Shown here: piece by piece, positions 1-11,939 of the stretch
Layout of the letters: each line of letters starts with the position of its first letter
Numbering within the stretch: the first letter of the stretch is position 1
Assembly (NCBI GenBank): GCA_036362985.1
Contig: JAYGXS010000001.1
Location: 43,035,650 to 43,099,649, forward strand
Direction: 5' to 3'
Length of the DNA: 64,000 nt
DNA from: Ligula intestinalis
Taxonomy: Eukaryota > Platyhelminthes > Cestoda > Diphyllobothriidea > Diphyllobothriidae
The notes under the pieces: model-generated
Database searches by the model: none
Seen by the model: only the letters and a program-made list of their open reading frames with translations
What the model was told of the DNA's origin: nothing
Translations under genes and position numbers: made by a program

Positions 1-3000
1 GCCGCTACTAGATAAGGTTTCCGTCCCTGTCTGATTAGATCCGGTGGGGTTTAATTTCTGCGCTTTAATGGTAAATGAAGGCATTTCCCTATGCATCCTG
101 GTGAAAAAAAGCTTCCTTACGCTAAATAACCGGGTACAATCATCGAAATTCGATCCAGATCCCAGACGGATCTTTTTGTGACGGCCAAAAGGCCTTTATA
201 TTGCGCAATCCGGTGGAACTTTCCCTGGGACTAGTGGTGCCGAGCGGAGCAATTACTTACCCGGCAATAACAGCGACACAAACGAAACGCCTGCCAGCAA
301 TTATATTTCCCAATTTCACTTATTTCGGCATTTGTGTGCCTAACTGTACAAAACTGAAGACTTCTAACGCCATAAGGCTACCAACGAAAGGAATTTTACA
401 GTAAGTGTCTTCTTTACTAGGCTTTTAGGCAAACATTTTATACTTTTGCATTCTATGACGTTCTAAGTCTTCGAATTGCTCTTGTCTGGTTGCAAAATTA
501 AATTACCCTTGCTAATTCTGTGCGTTGTATGACAATTATATTCAAACTTGCTTAATTTTTGCAAAGCCTCTTCCATCCGAATGATTTTAGAAACATGATC
601 CTGAACCGTTCGATTACTAAAGCCTTAAATCTTTATGTTGTTGACTATAATCAAAAGTCGCAATTATAAACGCTTCAGTGCTGTATTTCCCCTTCAGATG
701 CTTTTCAATTTTTGATTCCAATCGCCCAACGCCATTAAACTGTACTTTTTATAATCAATACTGGAGCTTTACCTGGGACGCTGGGGTACCCCCTGATAAT
801 TCGCGTCCCTCGCAGTTTTTTCATCATATCAGAGAAAATCGGCGAAACAGGAGTTACGGCCGTTAGTTGGTACCCCTTTTTTAAAGCGTGGAAAACCAAC
901 GCCCACAACCACTCGACAACTGTAAAGGAAACCATGCCTTCATACCATGAGCGACCACACGACGGTTGCACCCGTAAGCGAATGCTGCTCCTAAACCGAG
1001 TAAGATGCCGTCTGTTTATTTTCACGAGGATCGCTGGACAGGGGCTTGTGCTAATACACTGTGTGTTCTGTCGTAAGGCGTGTGCGTCTACTCGCTAGAA
1101 GCCCGAATGGCCTCATTAGCGACCTCGTTGTGAGCTTAAGACCCTGAATTACCTCCTCAAATCTGCACATCGACAGAGCCAGGCAGAGATAGTTGTTAGC
1201 CTTGGATGACGCATGTTTGATTCAGGCATCCCATACAGTTTATTGGCTTCCAGGTGAGCGAACTGTGTCGCGTGGCGAGAAAATGCCCACGTGGCAGAGT
1301 CGCACGTGTGGACAACGCTGAGAGGCTAATCAATATTTCGCATCGCGTGCGCGATGCGGACGTCACGCCAGGGGGAACGCTCCCACGCCTAGGATAACGC
1401 AGAGTTGAGCCAGGAGACAGCAGTCGGAAGGCCTCAAGACTTGTGGTCAGGTCCTTATCGATTTAGGCGTATTAAGGCTCTCATACGTGACGAACCACTA
1501 AATCGAAAGCAGCCCCTGGAAAAGAAGTCTTTTTTTCTCATTTTTCAGGCCATAAGGAGACTTAATCACGACTGTTAAATAATGCATTCAGATTAAAATT
1601 CAGGACATAAGAAGTCAATGCTTGTGTCAGTTTTAGAGAAAAATGATGATACATAATGTCCGTATGTAGAAAACCCTTAGGCAAGAAAGGGCAAGAACTG
1701 TTTTTGCTACCCTCCTAACCGTCGATGACCTCCTAACGAACACAAGAGATAGGTATATGTACAATACGGGAACGATGGCAAAAGAATGGAAAGGTTCAAA
1801 GGACAAAAAGGAAGCAAACGTGTTGACAGTTAAATGTAATTTATATGCCCATCATCACCGGTAAATTGAGCTGGTTTTTTGCCTCTTTATACGTTCCCAC
1901 CTATTCACACCTATCTACACGTAAACCTAACCTAAACTGTAACTCTTTCCATTATGTTCTTCAGTGTTAGCATTTGTTGCGGGGTTATGAGAGTCGCACA
2001 AGCAGTCTTTGTCCAAAGCAGGTACTGCAGACGCAAAAGGAACCTCTCAATCTATCTGCCAAGGCGTGAGGCGAATTTGTTACGGACCCTCATCGGATCG
2101 TAAGCACAGCTGGTGAGGTAGTATTTGGCCACCCCGACAGTTTTGGAGAACGCTATGGGCTCAATTTTGTCGAATTTTAACTTGCCGTGACCTAAGTATG
2201 TAGGAAGTATTTGCCGCCAAGGAATAAAGCCATCAACCTTGCCGCAAGTAAAATCTCATGGATAGGGCAAAAAAATATGAATCGCAAGGAAAACTTTGTC
2301 CACCACGTAAACCTGATAAGATGAGTAGACAGTAATTTCCGGGATCGCTCTCTCAAACGCGTTTTGTGAAAATAAAAACTGCTTGCTCAGAGTATGCAGG
2401 TTGCGCTCTTAGCCAGTTTCCCGAGGGAACGCTTGCTTCTTATTATCTCTTCTGGGCAAGACACGAAGTAGGAGCCCTCCTTGGTCTGGGATCCCTGTGC
2501 TAATGACCAGAGAGATCGGGATTAGTGTTCGGGTTAGGACGTAGAAATGTTTACCCTTCGTGGAATTTTGCGCAAGACCACTTGTATTTTCCCATATACG
2601 GACTAGTTTATCAATTATTTATCGAATCATTTAATTGCCTTTTGCATCATCAAATACCATTACCTGACTCAGGAAAGTAGAATTTATTAACAGCTTTCAT
2701 CGTACCCGACCCTTTCGGATACCGGTTACGGAAGGCTGCCCTGGAGGCAGCAATTACCTCCTACTAAGTTCTTCAACTGGGAGTGAAAGAAAATGTGTTT
2801 AGACGTCGAATCATCGCAAGGTGGAGTTTGCTCAACTCTTTGGTTGGGTCCATAGCGTGTTGTCAGCCGTTTTTTACCACGGATGGAATGGTTTGTTTAT
2901 AGGGATAGTTTGAAACCAATGAAGCGTGCGTCTTCTCCACCTGAATTCGATTCTCTATCTAGCGCTCAAGTTCATGCCGCTAAATATCACCACAGTCGCT

Positions 3001-4505
3001 AGTGACCCATTCTTGCAGGAACATAACCATGGGCGCTAACACAAAATAGGGTCCGTTCCACTTTAAACTTGCGTGGTCTAGGCAGTTTTTTAAGAAAATA
3101 AGTTCAGGCACAAGCATGATATGAGTAGCAGAATCAGCTGGAATCGAAACCTTTGTCACATGTTCCCCTCGCAGCTCACCTCCATCAGACTACAGATGTA
3201 CCACGTGGGTCAACAAAGGTTTGTCGAAGGAGTATATTACGTAGATTAGCTTATGTCATCGACTTTTTGGGTTCCAATGGAGTACATACTTGAGACTTTT
3301 CGAAGACCTATTCATCACTTGTATATCCTAACAGTACACAACATTCCCACAGCCGTCTCACCTGCTTGACTTCCAACAAGATGCATGCGACCGGCAGAAG
3401 ATGTTTATTTCCAAGCGCTAACAGCATTCACAGCGTACTATTCCAAACGTAGGCCTGAACTCCTGGGTCAGTTCTAATGTAACCAAATTATAAAGATGGA
3501 AGGATTGTGCCAACAACTTACATCCCACCTACCATAATCAATGAGGATGGTCATTGCCTAAGAGGACAAACAAGCTCTCGATAATTTTCCTTTAAACTCA
3601 TTCGACGTCTGCACTAAGGAACCTTGAAAAAGCGTTCGAAAATTTTCTGAAAGCAATGCGCAATTTGGCAACTTTCCACGCTTTTTGATCACTTATGCGA
3701 TAATATTCGCTCTCCACGCTCTTGCGAAGAACACTTCGGAAAAAGTAGTATATTTTATTAAATGTAATATGCCTGGCAAGACATATAGGCATATGGATTT
3801 CTTATTTCTCTCTTGTCTTGTGTGCTTTTGAAGGCAATCCAATTTTCCGCTACTATGTATGTGAACAGGCTCAGAATGAGTGTTAACTGGGGCGGTGAAA
3901 CTTGCCTAAGTAAGGATAACTTGAATAGTCGCTTAAACAGGACAAAGGAAGAGGAATGCCCCACCCAATTACTACAGCTGGCCTTCCGATAAGTTGAAGG
4001 AATGGTTAATATTTCCGTGTCTTAGCCATTTCATTAACTCAAACAAATAACTAACCTATAACCTTAATCGTAACCTTAACCCTACGCTAAACCCTACAGT
4101 TCACATGAACCCTAACCATATCCCGTAACATAATGGTCACTTGTGTTAAGGAAACTACTTTGACCTTAGTTCTATACTTACAATTAACTCTAACTCTCAC
4201 CTTAATCCTCAAATTACTTTTCCAGAATTTGGCACAAAGGCACCTGTTCCGTTGTCCTGCTTAGGCGGCCGTACAAAACCTCCTTCCTCTTGCTTTTCCG
4301 GAAATTCTGACGGTTTGTTTTATAGGTAGTAAAAAGCTACTGAAAATTGACGCGATCTTTTGCAGCTCTCAGGCCCCTCTGAATATCCTCCAGAGAGGAT
4401 TTAAAAAACGATATGGGTTATAGAGGCCAACAGAACTTCTACGTTCAAAGTGCTGCAGATTAGCGGGTTAAAGAAAAGGAGGGAGATACCTATGCTGAAA
4501 CTTAC
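1..4505. other. No convincing gene; low-complexity patches
   Basis: All frames are short and of chance composition. A splice-bounded open segment at 353-261 (minus) and a frame at 3792-3598 (minus) could in principle be distal exons of the TEX14-like gene, but neither resembles it. Short TTAGGG-related repeats lie at 1922-1945 and 4028-4215. Confidence 0.4.
4028..4215 (+). repeat. Degenerate telomere-like (CCCTAA-related) repeat tract
   Basis: The tract is made of variants of CCTTAAC, AACCCTA and ACCTTAAT units, all with the C-rich strand on top. The units are irregular, so it is not a functional telomere. Similar tracts occur at 40630-40815 and, in opposite orientation, at 25437-25572, 48440-48478 and 48946-48994. 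Confidence 0.5.
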
Positions 4506-7500
4506 CCAAAACATTTGAACTATGAGGGAATGCAATTTTTCAAGTGGTGCACGCTTAAATGGATCCCGCCTGAGGGCCGCCTTGACAACAGGGCGCATAT
4601 CCCTGAGCAGAAGACTTCTACTGTGATCAATCTCATCCACCTCGGCGTTGACATCAGTTTTCCGCGTCTGATGAGGGTCGAAACGACTTGCGCAGGACGG
4701 ATCGAGTAGCTCTTGCAGCAGTCTCGCAAAACTGTAGGCATCCGCGGCAGGCGTGGGGCTGCAGTCGGAGATGAAGCGGGGCAGGCTGTCAAGGCTGGAT
4801 TCATTGGGGGCACTACGATTGGCTGGACTGGTGACCGAGGTGCAGCTGATGCCTCCGTTCTGCATAAAGACGACCACTTCGGGGGCTACCCAGGGTGAGA
4901 GACGAATTGTCTCCTCTTTGGTCATCAGATTTAGGGGTCGGGAATTAGTCTGTCCATGGGGCGGAGAGTCGACGAAGTTTTGGTCGCCAAAGGATGAACC
5001 AGGTTTTGCATTCATGCTATGCAAGTGAGTGGTCGAGCTGCGTACGGTTTATAGAAACGACGAGTAAAGGGGCATGTTTAGATTACACCATTCACAAAAT
5101 AAGCAAAAAATTATGAAGCATCTAGAAGCATTTAAGTCGCCCGACGTGCAGTCATCCTCTTAGATTATCCAGGAAAATGTGTGTTTCAAAAAGCCATGCT
5201 TATGACTATCCTATTGAAAGGGCGAACACAAGCAATCGTCCGCCTGCTTTGTAGAGTCTAGCACAGCAAGTATCCGTACGTTTGAACCACGACTCGATAA
5301 AAAAACACTACGCATTCCCGACTATGCGTTTTAGCTGCTCGTAAGAAGATATGGCTAAATACGTTTGGAACGTATAATACAATTCACTCGCAACTTCACA
5401 GACTACTCCTCCATTTATAGGGAAAGCATGCTAACTTCGTCTTGAATCTCGTTTTTGACAAATAAAATCAGAACTTGTAAGTTTTCGCAAAAGTAGATTG
5501 TTTAAAAAAGATTTAAATTATTTGCTGTACAGATCCAAGCACATGGGCTTTTTTGCTTGACATCAGTGCTATTTAAAACAGGTGACTTTAATGGAAAACG
5601 CTTTTTGGAACTTGTCTCACGCGGGATTTTGTCCATTTGCATTTTACGTCAGAATGGCTCCAAGACGCTAGGAAAGTTATTGACAGTTAAGAGCCTTGTT
5701 GGGTTCATTTTCTCCTAGCAGAGGGAGCATAAGTGCAAAGCCAACGCACTAATTTGCATTGAAAGCGTTTGTTGTCATTAGGTAACTTGTTCTCCATGTG
5801 AAAAAAGCTGGCATTTGTAAAAAGATAACGGACTCGCGTATTTGCGTCTATTCTGAGAGTAAAGGTGGGATGTATTTTTTCAGAAGTGGATTTAACTTGA
5901 ATATGCAATAGCACAGCCTAGTTTCTAAGCAGAATATGAATCATTTCGTCAATCCAAGTATAACGGCAGCCCGTATATGAGCAAGAAAGCCTAAAATACT
6001 TCCGAAATGATCGGAAATACTAAATCGCAATTTTTAAATTCATAATCGCAGTTCATCAAATGGGTACGGAAATCAAAAGTACAATTGGAACATATCCTAA
6101 GCTTGGAAGGTAAGGCTTTCCGCTCGGCATCATTGATTATTTGTTAGAGCTGATTCTGAAATAGCCAATGTGGTTCCAAGTCTTATCATTTGACGTTGCT
6201 GTAAAGGGAATGTCATATGTAAATTGCAGCCTTCGTTTGAACTTTTGATAAACCAAAGATCATTTTTCTCACAGCCTAAGCAAGTATTTAATAGATCGCC
6301 AACTTCTCGGCCAGCTAGACCATTAGGTATATTGTCATGTAGAAATCTTTCCACTCCAACGCGATCTTCTGAAATGAGTTCCAGTCAGCAGGCTAAGGGT
6401 GATCTACCCAATCACTATCTAATAGTCTCGTCCTAAAAGTCAGAGTATCCCAAAACGTCATAGTACTTCATTTTTTCCTTTTTTCGAGCTAATAGTTATG
6501 TACCTTTCAATAAATATGTGATGACATCCGCGGCTAACTATTTAATAACAACTATAATCCTATCAAGGTAACAGTCGCCGTGCTCCTTCATCTGCGCTAC
6601 GTATGGATATGTTAAAAGTCAAGAAGCTGAGCCTGTTTGGCTGCGTCTCGTAAACTGCTTGTCGCTTAAATAAAACACCAGTAATGAACCCGTCAAATTG
6701 CGGAACGGCTTTTAAGGCACCACCTGCAGAATATTGTACAGATGCAGGTTGATTTCCTCTAAAGCGATGAAAAGAACGTTGTGGATGAACGGCATACCGG
6801 CAACGCAGGTGTTATCTAAAGGCCCAGACACACGTGTCGCTGATATTCTGATACCGCACGACAGTGTACTCGTCAGCGTCCCACTGGCTTTCTGTTAAAT
6901 ACTCCAGGTTTTAAATTTCAACTTTTAAGTCTCCTCAGAAATTAAATTGGAGTAAATCAGTCGAGCTGAAGCCTCATGGATTCCATGCGAAATTTACTAT
7001 GGGTATTTGAGCCGAAATCCATCAGTATCAGCTGGCTCATTGCGTAATATTCATAAACTTACAATGAGTGACCACTAGCATTCATATGTTGCATCAGTGT
7101 CATACAGCGGCAAAAAATCGCAGAGACATATGTGTGGTCTTTTAGCTAGTACCTGTAGTAACCCCAATCCGCACGAAAAGCTTATAGTTGTCTCTGCCGT
7201 CCGACGCCCTACATTGCTTTGTCTGGCGTCATTGTTAAAGGCCAGCTGCCTCAAGGTCATCCAATACCTCAGTCAGCGCTTACAGTCGCGCTGACCTGCA
7301 GAGACTTGACCTTCCATTCGGACACACACGAATGCGTCTAGGTTCTCGCGGCTGCCCAAGCACCACTCGAACAAGTCCCTTTTTCCCCACCCTCGGCCGC
7401 CAGACGCCTTTTCGGATCACGCCGCTATAGCAGAAGGCCGTGCTCTCCGTAGTCAGTCTAATCTTCGTTCCTTTGTGTAAACAATAAACTATTCCTTCTA

Positions 7501-10500
7501 TTCTGGCCTCCATCGACTTCTCCTCTACTACGTAACTTGTTCTGAAGGTCGCATTTGCTTGGGTTTAACTTACTTAACCCCTTGCGATAGGTTTACCTCT
7601 TGTGGCTGCTATTACGTCCGCATGCACCAGTGTCTGCCTACCCCAATCTCGTCTGGCCACTCACCTTCCTGTGACTGACGCATACATGACCACGCTGTAG
7701 ACGCTGTGATGACTTCTACGCTCATACACTTCGGACACTGCCCCCTCGCGGACATCTGTGCACTACTCCGACAGTCAACTTCCTCCAACCTATTCTCCAC
7801 ATGCTCTTTACAGAGCATACTACTCCTTCCACTTGGCGTCCCAATTCTTAGCTTCCCGCACGGAAGCAGGCCTGAAGAGTGCAGCAGCGAAGGTCTTCCC
7901 CATTAACTAAAATCACTTCGATGTGCATTAGAGTTCAGTATGCTAAATCATGCAGCATGTGTATACTGTTGTCCGCGTCTGTAAGGTTTATTGATAGTAT
8001 GCTTAGGCTTCCGAATTTCAGCTCAAATATTCATATCCGTTGTAGGAATGAGCCTGCAGAACAACATGCCAAATGATTTACTTCATATTGGTGCATTTAT
8101 TTATATCAAGATGAATAAAGTGGATTAGCAAAGATGTATTGCATTGGTTAAGTGAATAAAGTAATATATACATAATTATTTTGAGTGAAATCTTACCTGC
8201 ATTGGCATGCATGTTCAAAATTTGCTAACTTGACTACACCGTGATTTACAAGGTACACCGCGTGGGAACTGACGGCACAGTGAACAATACCCTGATACTT
8301 CAAAAAGATCAATGCCTCCGATACTTGTTTCGAAAACGATAGGCACGTTGCAAGTGGGATGGTTTCTTTCTGGAAGGAAATGTATATATTCAGAAAATAA
8401 GTTAGTAAATAGGGGAAATAGTAGCGTCGTTTGCACTCCTTACTTAGCATAACTAGGTCCTGGTATATATACAAAAGGCAGGTATTAGGCAAGCGGCCTA
8501 TATCAGACTTCAGAAAACGCATCTCAACGGCAAGCTATATTAGCTAAAGCTATAAACCTGAAAACTTAGACTAAGCACGCTTTTTGATCAAGTGTAAACA
8601 ATGAAACGTAAACAAACGTGATATTAACTTATAAATAGCCACATGCATTTATCGAAACATTCAAAATAAGGGGTTCAATTTCCTTCTGGGATTCCAAAAC
8701 AGTTGTGCACGTACAATAAACAAAACAGTGCTGTTTGACTCTTTGTGGTTTATACTTTGACCCCGCAATGAGGATGGAAGTTTGACGAAAACTGAGTTCT
8801 ACAAAAAATTTTTCTGACATATTTTGCGTCAATGGATATAGTTGCCACAAATATAGCCCCATTCGTAGCCAAGAGGGTGTGAACACATGGTTCAACTAAT
8901 ATTGGTTGACTAAAGTACCTGATGATCGGCTGGGTCTGAATTCAGATCTAGTGGCTCCTCGGTTATAGTTTTTTTTGGTTTAGGTGTACTGTGACGTCTA
9001 GTAAACTCAAAATGGCCCTTCCGTTCTCTCTTTTCTACCATGCTATTTCAAGTACACTACAGAGCTTTAAGAAAAAATCAGCAATCATGTATCTCTTTGA
9101 AATTCACACCTGAATTTAATTCCTTGTTTATTGGCTAATTTAAATTTCTCTTAGTTAAAGCGTTGCTGATCTACTAGTAGTGAAGAAAAAGGACATGAAG
9201 CTTTCTAAAATATTTGTCACGAAAATATGCATCTTGAACTTTTTTGAAAAGAAACTTGCCTTTTGGTACAAAAACCAGTGGAGACTCCCAAGTTCAATAC
9301 GTTCAAAAATAGGTTTTTGATAGTTCTCCTTTTCATCAGGGCGTGTAACTCCCAGGATCAAAAGGATGTGAGGATGTCGTAATTGGCTAAAATAAAAATT
9401 AACTGAAGCTGACGGTTTTGATTCAAAAATAAGAGGGGCTTCGTCATATTATCCTATATTTTTTTCAACTATGTGAAGAATTAGTTCAAGTCAATGCACA
9501 AAAACTAGAAAGTTGGTATATTTTTGGAATTAAGATGCAATAAGTGAAACCTAATAATATGTCAGATCTGTGCTGACGTTTATAAATGATGAAAAAGGAA
9601 TGAAAAAAGTTTATACCTGAGCCATTTTATATCTGCGTTGTTTTTGTGTAATGAACAGGAAAAAATATCAGGGTTTCGTGCCAGATTTCGTCTGCAGGAA
9701 TTACACGACCCTCGTACTGAGACCGGTGTGAAGTTCCAATACATTCTATAAACCAAAAAATGGTCCATCAGAACATAAAAATGGCAGAAAATGTTAGGAA
9801 AACCGTTTAAAATGCTTCAACTTGGTTTATTGGTTCTCAAAATCAGACAAGCTCTTCGTCAATTAGTTGATAAGCAGCAAGTAAACAACCTTATATTTGC
9901 CGTTGCATTTGTTTTAAGGAGGGCATGGCAGGAAAATTAGGGAGAAATAGCTATCAATGTCAGCGATTTAGCAGTTATCAGCCAACGTTGCTCACCTCCG
10001 AGCCTGAAAAGCTTCCTCCCTCATGTTTAGACAGGCAAATATTAAAATCTAGGTTAGCTTGGTCCAATGTTAAAGTATGGCTTACTGATGAGAGTAATTT
10101 TAGTCTCCATGGTCTCTGTTGGTATTTCTTCCACGTCTAACACTAGTTTCTCCTCGGTAGTCCAAAGCTTTTCCAGACAGAGTTTCACGAAAGGCCGTGT
10201 TCCACTGTGTATTTAGATTGGCAGGAGAGCAGGAGATTGATTTACGGCAACGACTTTTAGGCTCCATTATCAATTATTATGTTCCTTGCCCTGACTATAC
10301 GCTCATTTAAAAGGGCATCGTGGTCTCGCATTTTCAATTTCTCCATTCTGCAAGCATCTGTTCAAATCGTTCCTTATTTACTTTCAGAGAAATAGCATCA
10401 GCAAAATACCTAAAGTGACAGGCTTCCTGACATTACGTTTTTTGTTATTGAGGGCGCAGTTAAACAAACGAAATTCAGCACAGTCCATTACAAGGATGTG

Positions 10501-11939
10501 CCTTTTTGTTGGTTTCGTAAGAATCATAAGACTTTTAAGGGATAAGCATCATTATTACTACGGTATCTCCTGTCCAGTTTCTTGTGCCGTTCGGTATTGA
10601 ACAGGCTAGTACGACTGGTCCATGCGAACAACTTACATGCCTCCATGTGCATTCGGACTGACCGCTTATCATCAATTAAAAACGAAGGATTAGCAACATA
10701 ACTGCTATGGTATCCCCGGTTTAGGCACGTGTGCTGTAGAAGAGTGCGTTTATATGTTAGCATCTTCATCTTTCCCATTTGATGTTGAATTTAATGCAAA
10801 TTGCTATTAAAAAAAAACAAAAACAGTATCAGAATTATTTTTTTGCTTGCTATTACGTGGTTGGTAGTTAGCAAGGATAACCCTTAACCAAAACAGCGTC
10901 TGCAAACTAGTATTTGCAATGTCAGAATCGCAGGTGTGAAAGACATGAGAAAAGTTTTGTTGATAAAATCTTTCAGGAGCTTTAAACTTAAAGACGGCTT
11001 GTTTATTTGTGAGTCAAATATAACGCAACTTAAAAATAACTATGTTAGTTGCAAACCCGAGGTAATTTATAAAACGTCGGTACCGAATAAATGCTAACTT
11101 TCATTAAGGATAAGGAGTGCTGAAAGGATTAATTATAGTAATTTCAACCTTTTGCGGAACAAAAAATATTTCAATATTTTCAGCCAGACAGGGCGTTTGG
11201 CAAGAGCCATTCTTAGTGAGGCTTACTAATAAATACAATGTCTAGTTTGCGTTCACGACACCTTGGTCAGTTTTCAACATGACAGAAAGAAGCAGAATCA
11301 ACTTATTTTTATGCATAAAGTCTTCAGCTATGCTTTTGAATCAAACTTGCCTTAGGACGCTTACGCTCGTCATCATATAAAATTGGTGTTATGTATGTAT
11401 GGATCCTGAAAATGCCAATTTAATTATCGTTTACGTGGGTATATTTCTTCAAATTCTAATCACATAGACATTCTTGTGGAAGGTTGTTGTCCAAGGATCA
11501 CAAATCTAATACTTCTACTACTAAATTTCCCGGCAAGTCTTGCAGTCATCAGTCGTTCGACGGAGTGCCTTTAAAAATCTTTAACAACCTTTATTATTCC
11601 ATTATTTGAAGCTAACAAGTTAAGAAGTAGTGCTAAGTTTTACTAGCAAGCTGGCGCTAAAAGGCACATTAAATGTTTAAAAAAAACAGTCTACCCTTAC
11701 ACATACAACGTCAAAAACAAATAAATGAACTGAACAATAACTGGTGATTAGTGCCATGTTTACAGCTACAAACAATAAATCAACGATTATAAATAGAAAC
11801 CATACTGAAATATTGTCACTCACTTATGCAGCGCAAAATATTCCCTGTCCTGTGTTGTACAGGCAAGCGGATCTGTGTTAACCAAATCTGCGTAGTCAAC
11901 GCGAGGAATGTGAGGGATTTCAAAGATATCATCATTTGT
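4506..11939 (-). CDS. TEX14: TEX14-like pseudokinase, partial gene (four joined exons)
   Basis: Exons 11939-11824, 9386-9260, 8369-8197 and 5037-4506 join in phase (2,0,2) into 316 codons. Exon 2 ends at AG|GCAAGT, a standard GC-AG donor; the rest are GT-AG. The protein runs from the kinase N-lobe (QLRHPHILLILGV, residues 39-51) through the hinge (FERIELGSLHWFLYQK) to the C-lobe. The catalytic loop reads HCAVSSH (111-117) where active kinases have HRDxKxxN, and the DFG position reads NFE (131-133), so it should be catalytically dead. The PWVAPEV (187-193) and DAYSFARLLQELL motifs keep the fold. The HPH...LGV, F-H-C-x-V-S-S and PW-APE signatures resemble TEX14, an inactive kinase of germ-cell intercellular bridges. 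A Ser/Pro/Asn-rich insert of about 45 residues separates APE from DAYSF. The 5-prime end (TEX14 has ankyrin repeats there) and any C-terminal tail were not found. The kinase reading is firm; orthology is probable. Confidence 0.82.
7270..7590 (+). repeat. Repeat families B and A, adjacent diverged copies
   Basis: The first part (7270-7370) matches family B around CTGACCTGCAGAGACTTGACC and the CGGACACAC motif. The second part (about 7455-7590) matches family A: AACAATAAACTATTCCT, then CTGGCCTCC, then CTGAAGGTCGCATTTGCT and the ending TTTAACTTACTTAACCCC. The same B-then-A order occurs at 42.7-43.5 kb, which suggests that the two may be parts of one element. Confidence 0.5.
7795..7915 (+). repeat. 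Repeat family A, diverged copy
   Basis: The copy keeps CATACTACTCCTTCCACTTG and the GGCCTGAAGA-GCAGCAGC block, followed by TTAACTAAAATC. It is the weakest of the plus-strand copies. Confidence 0.35.
8370..9259 (-). other. Intron of the TEX14-like gene with GC-AG donor
   Basis: The minus-strand donor is AAG|GCAAGT at 9259 and the acceptor is TTCCTTCCAG just before 8369. No repeat or other gene was seen inside. Confidence 0.7.
9387..11823 (-). other. Intron of the TEX14-like gene
   Basis: The interval runs from the donor ATAA|GTGAGTG to the acceptor TTTTTATTTTAG. It is AT-rich, and no element or second gene is recognisable in it. Confidence 0.65.

Larger units (their letters stand above)
5038..8196 (-). 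other. Intron of the TEX14-like gene
   Basis: The sequence lies between the phase-matched donor after 8197 and acceptor before 5037. It contains repeat copies at 7270-7590 and 7795-7915. A 74-codon minus frame at 6130-6354 looks protein-like (CEKNDLWFIKSSNEGCNLH) but does not fit the gene phase, so it is left unassigned. Confidence 0.6.

Noticed and set aside
261..353. Minus-strand exon-like segment with GTAAGT donor, phase 0
   Set aside because: The peptide is Cys/Arg-rich and unlike the TEX14 tail; one good donor alone is weak evidence.
3598..3792. Minus frame that could follow the last kinase exon
   Set aside because: The acceptor would be weak and the phase that keeps the long frame does not match the kinase exon.
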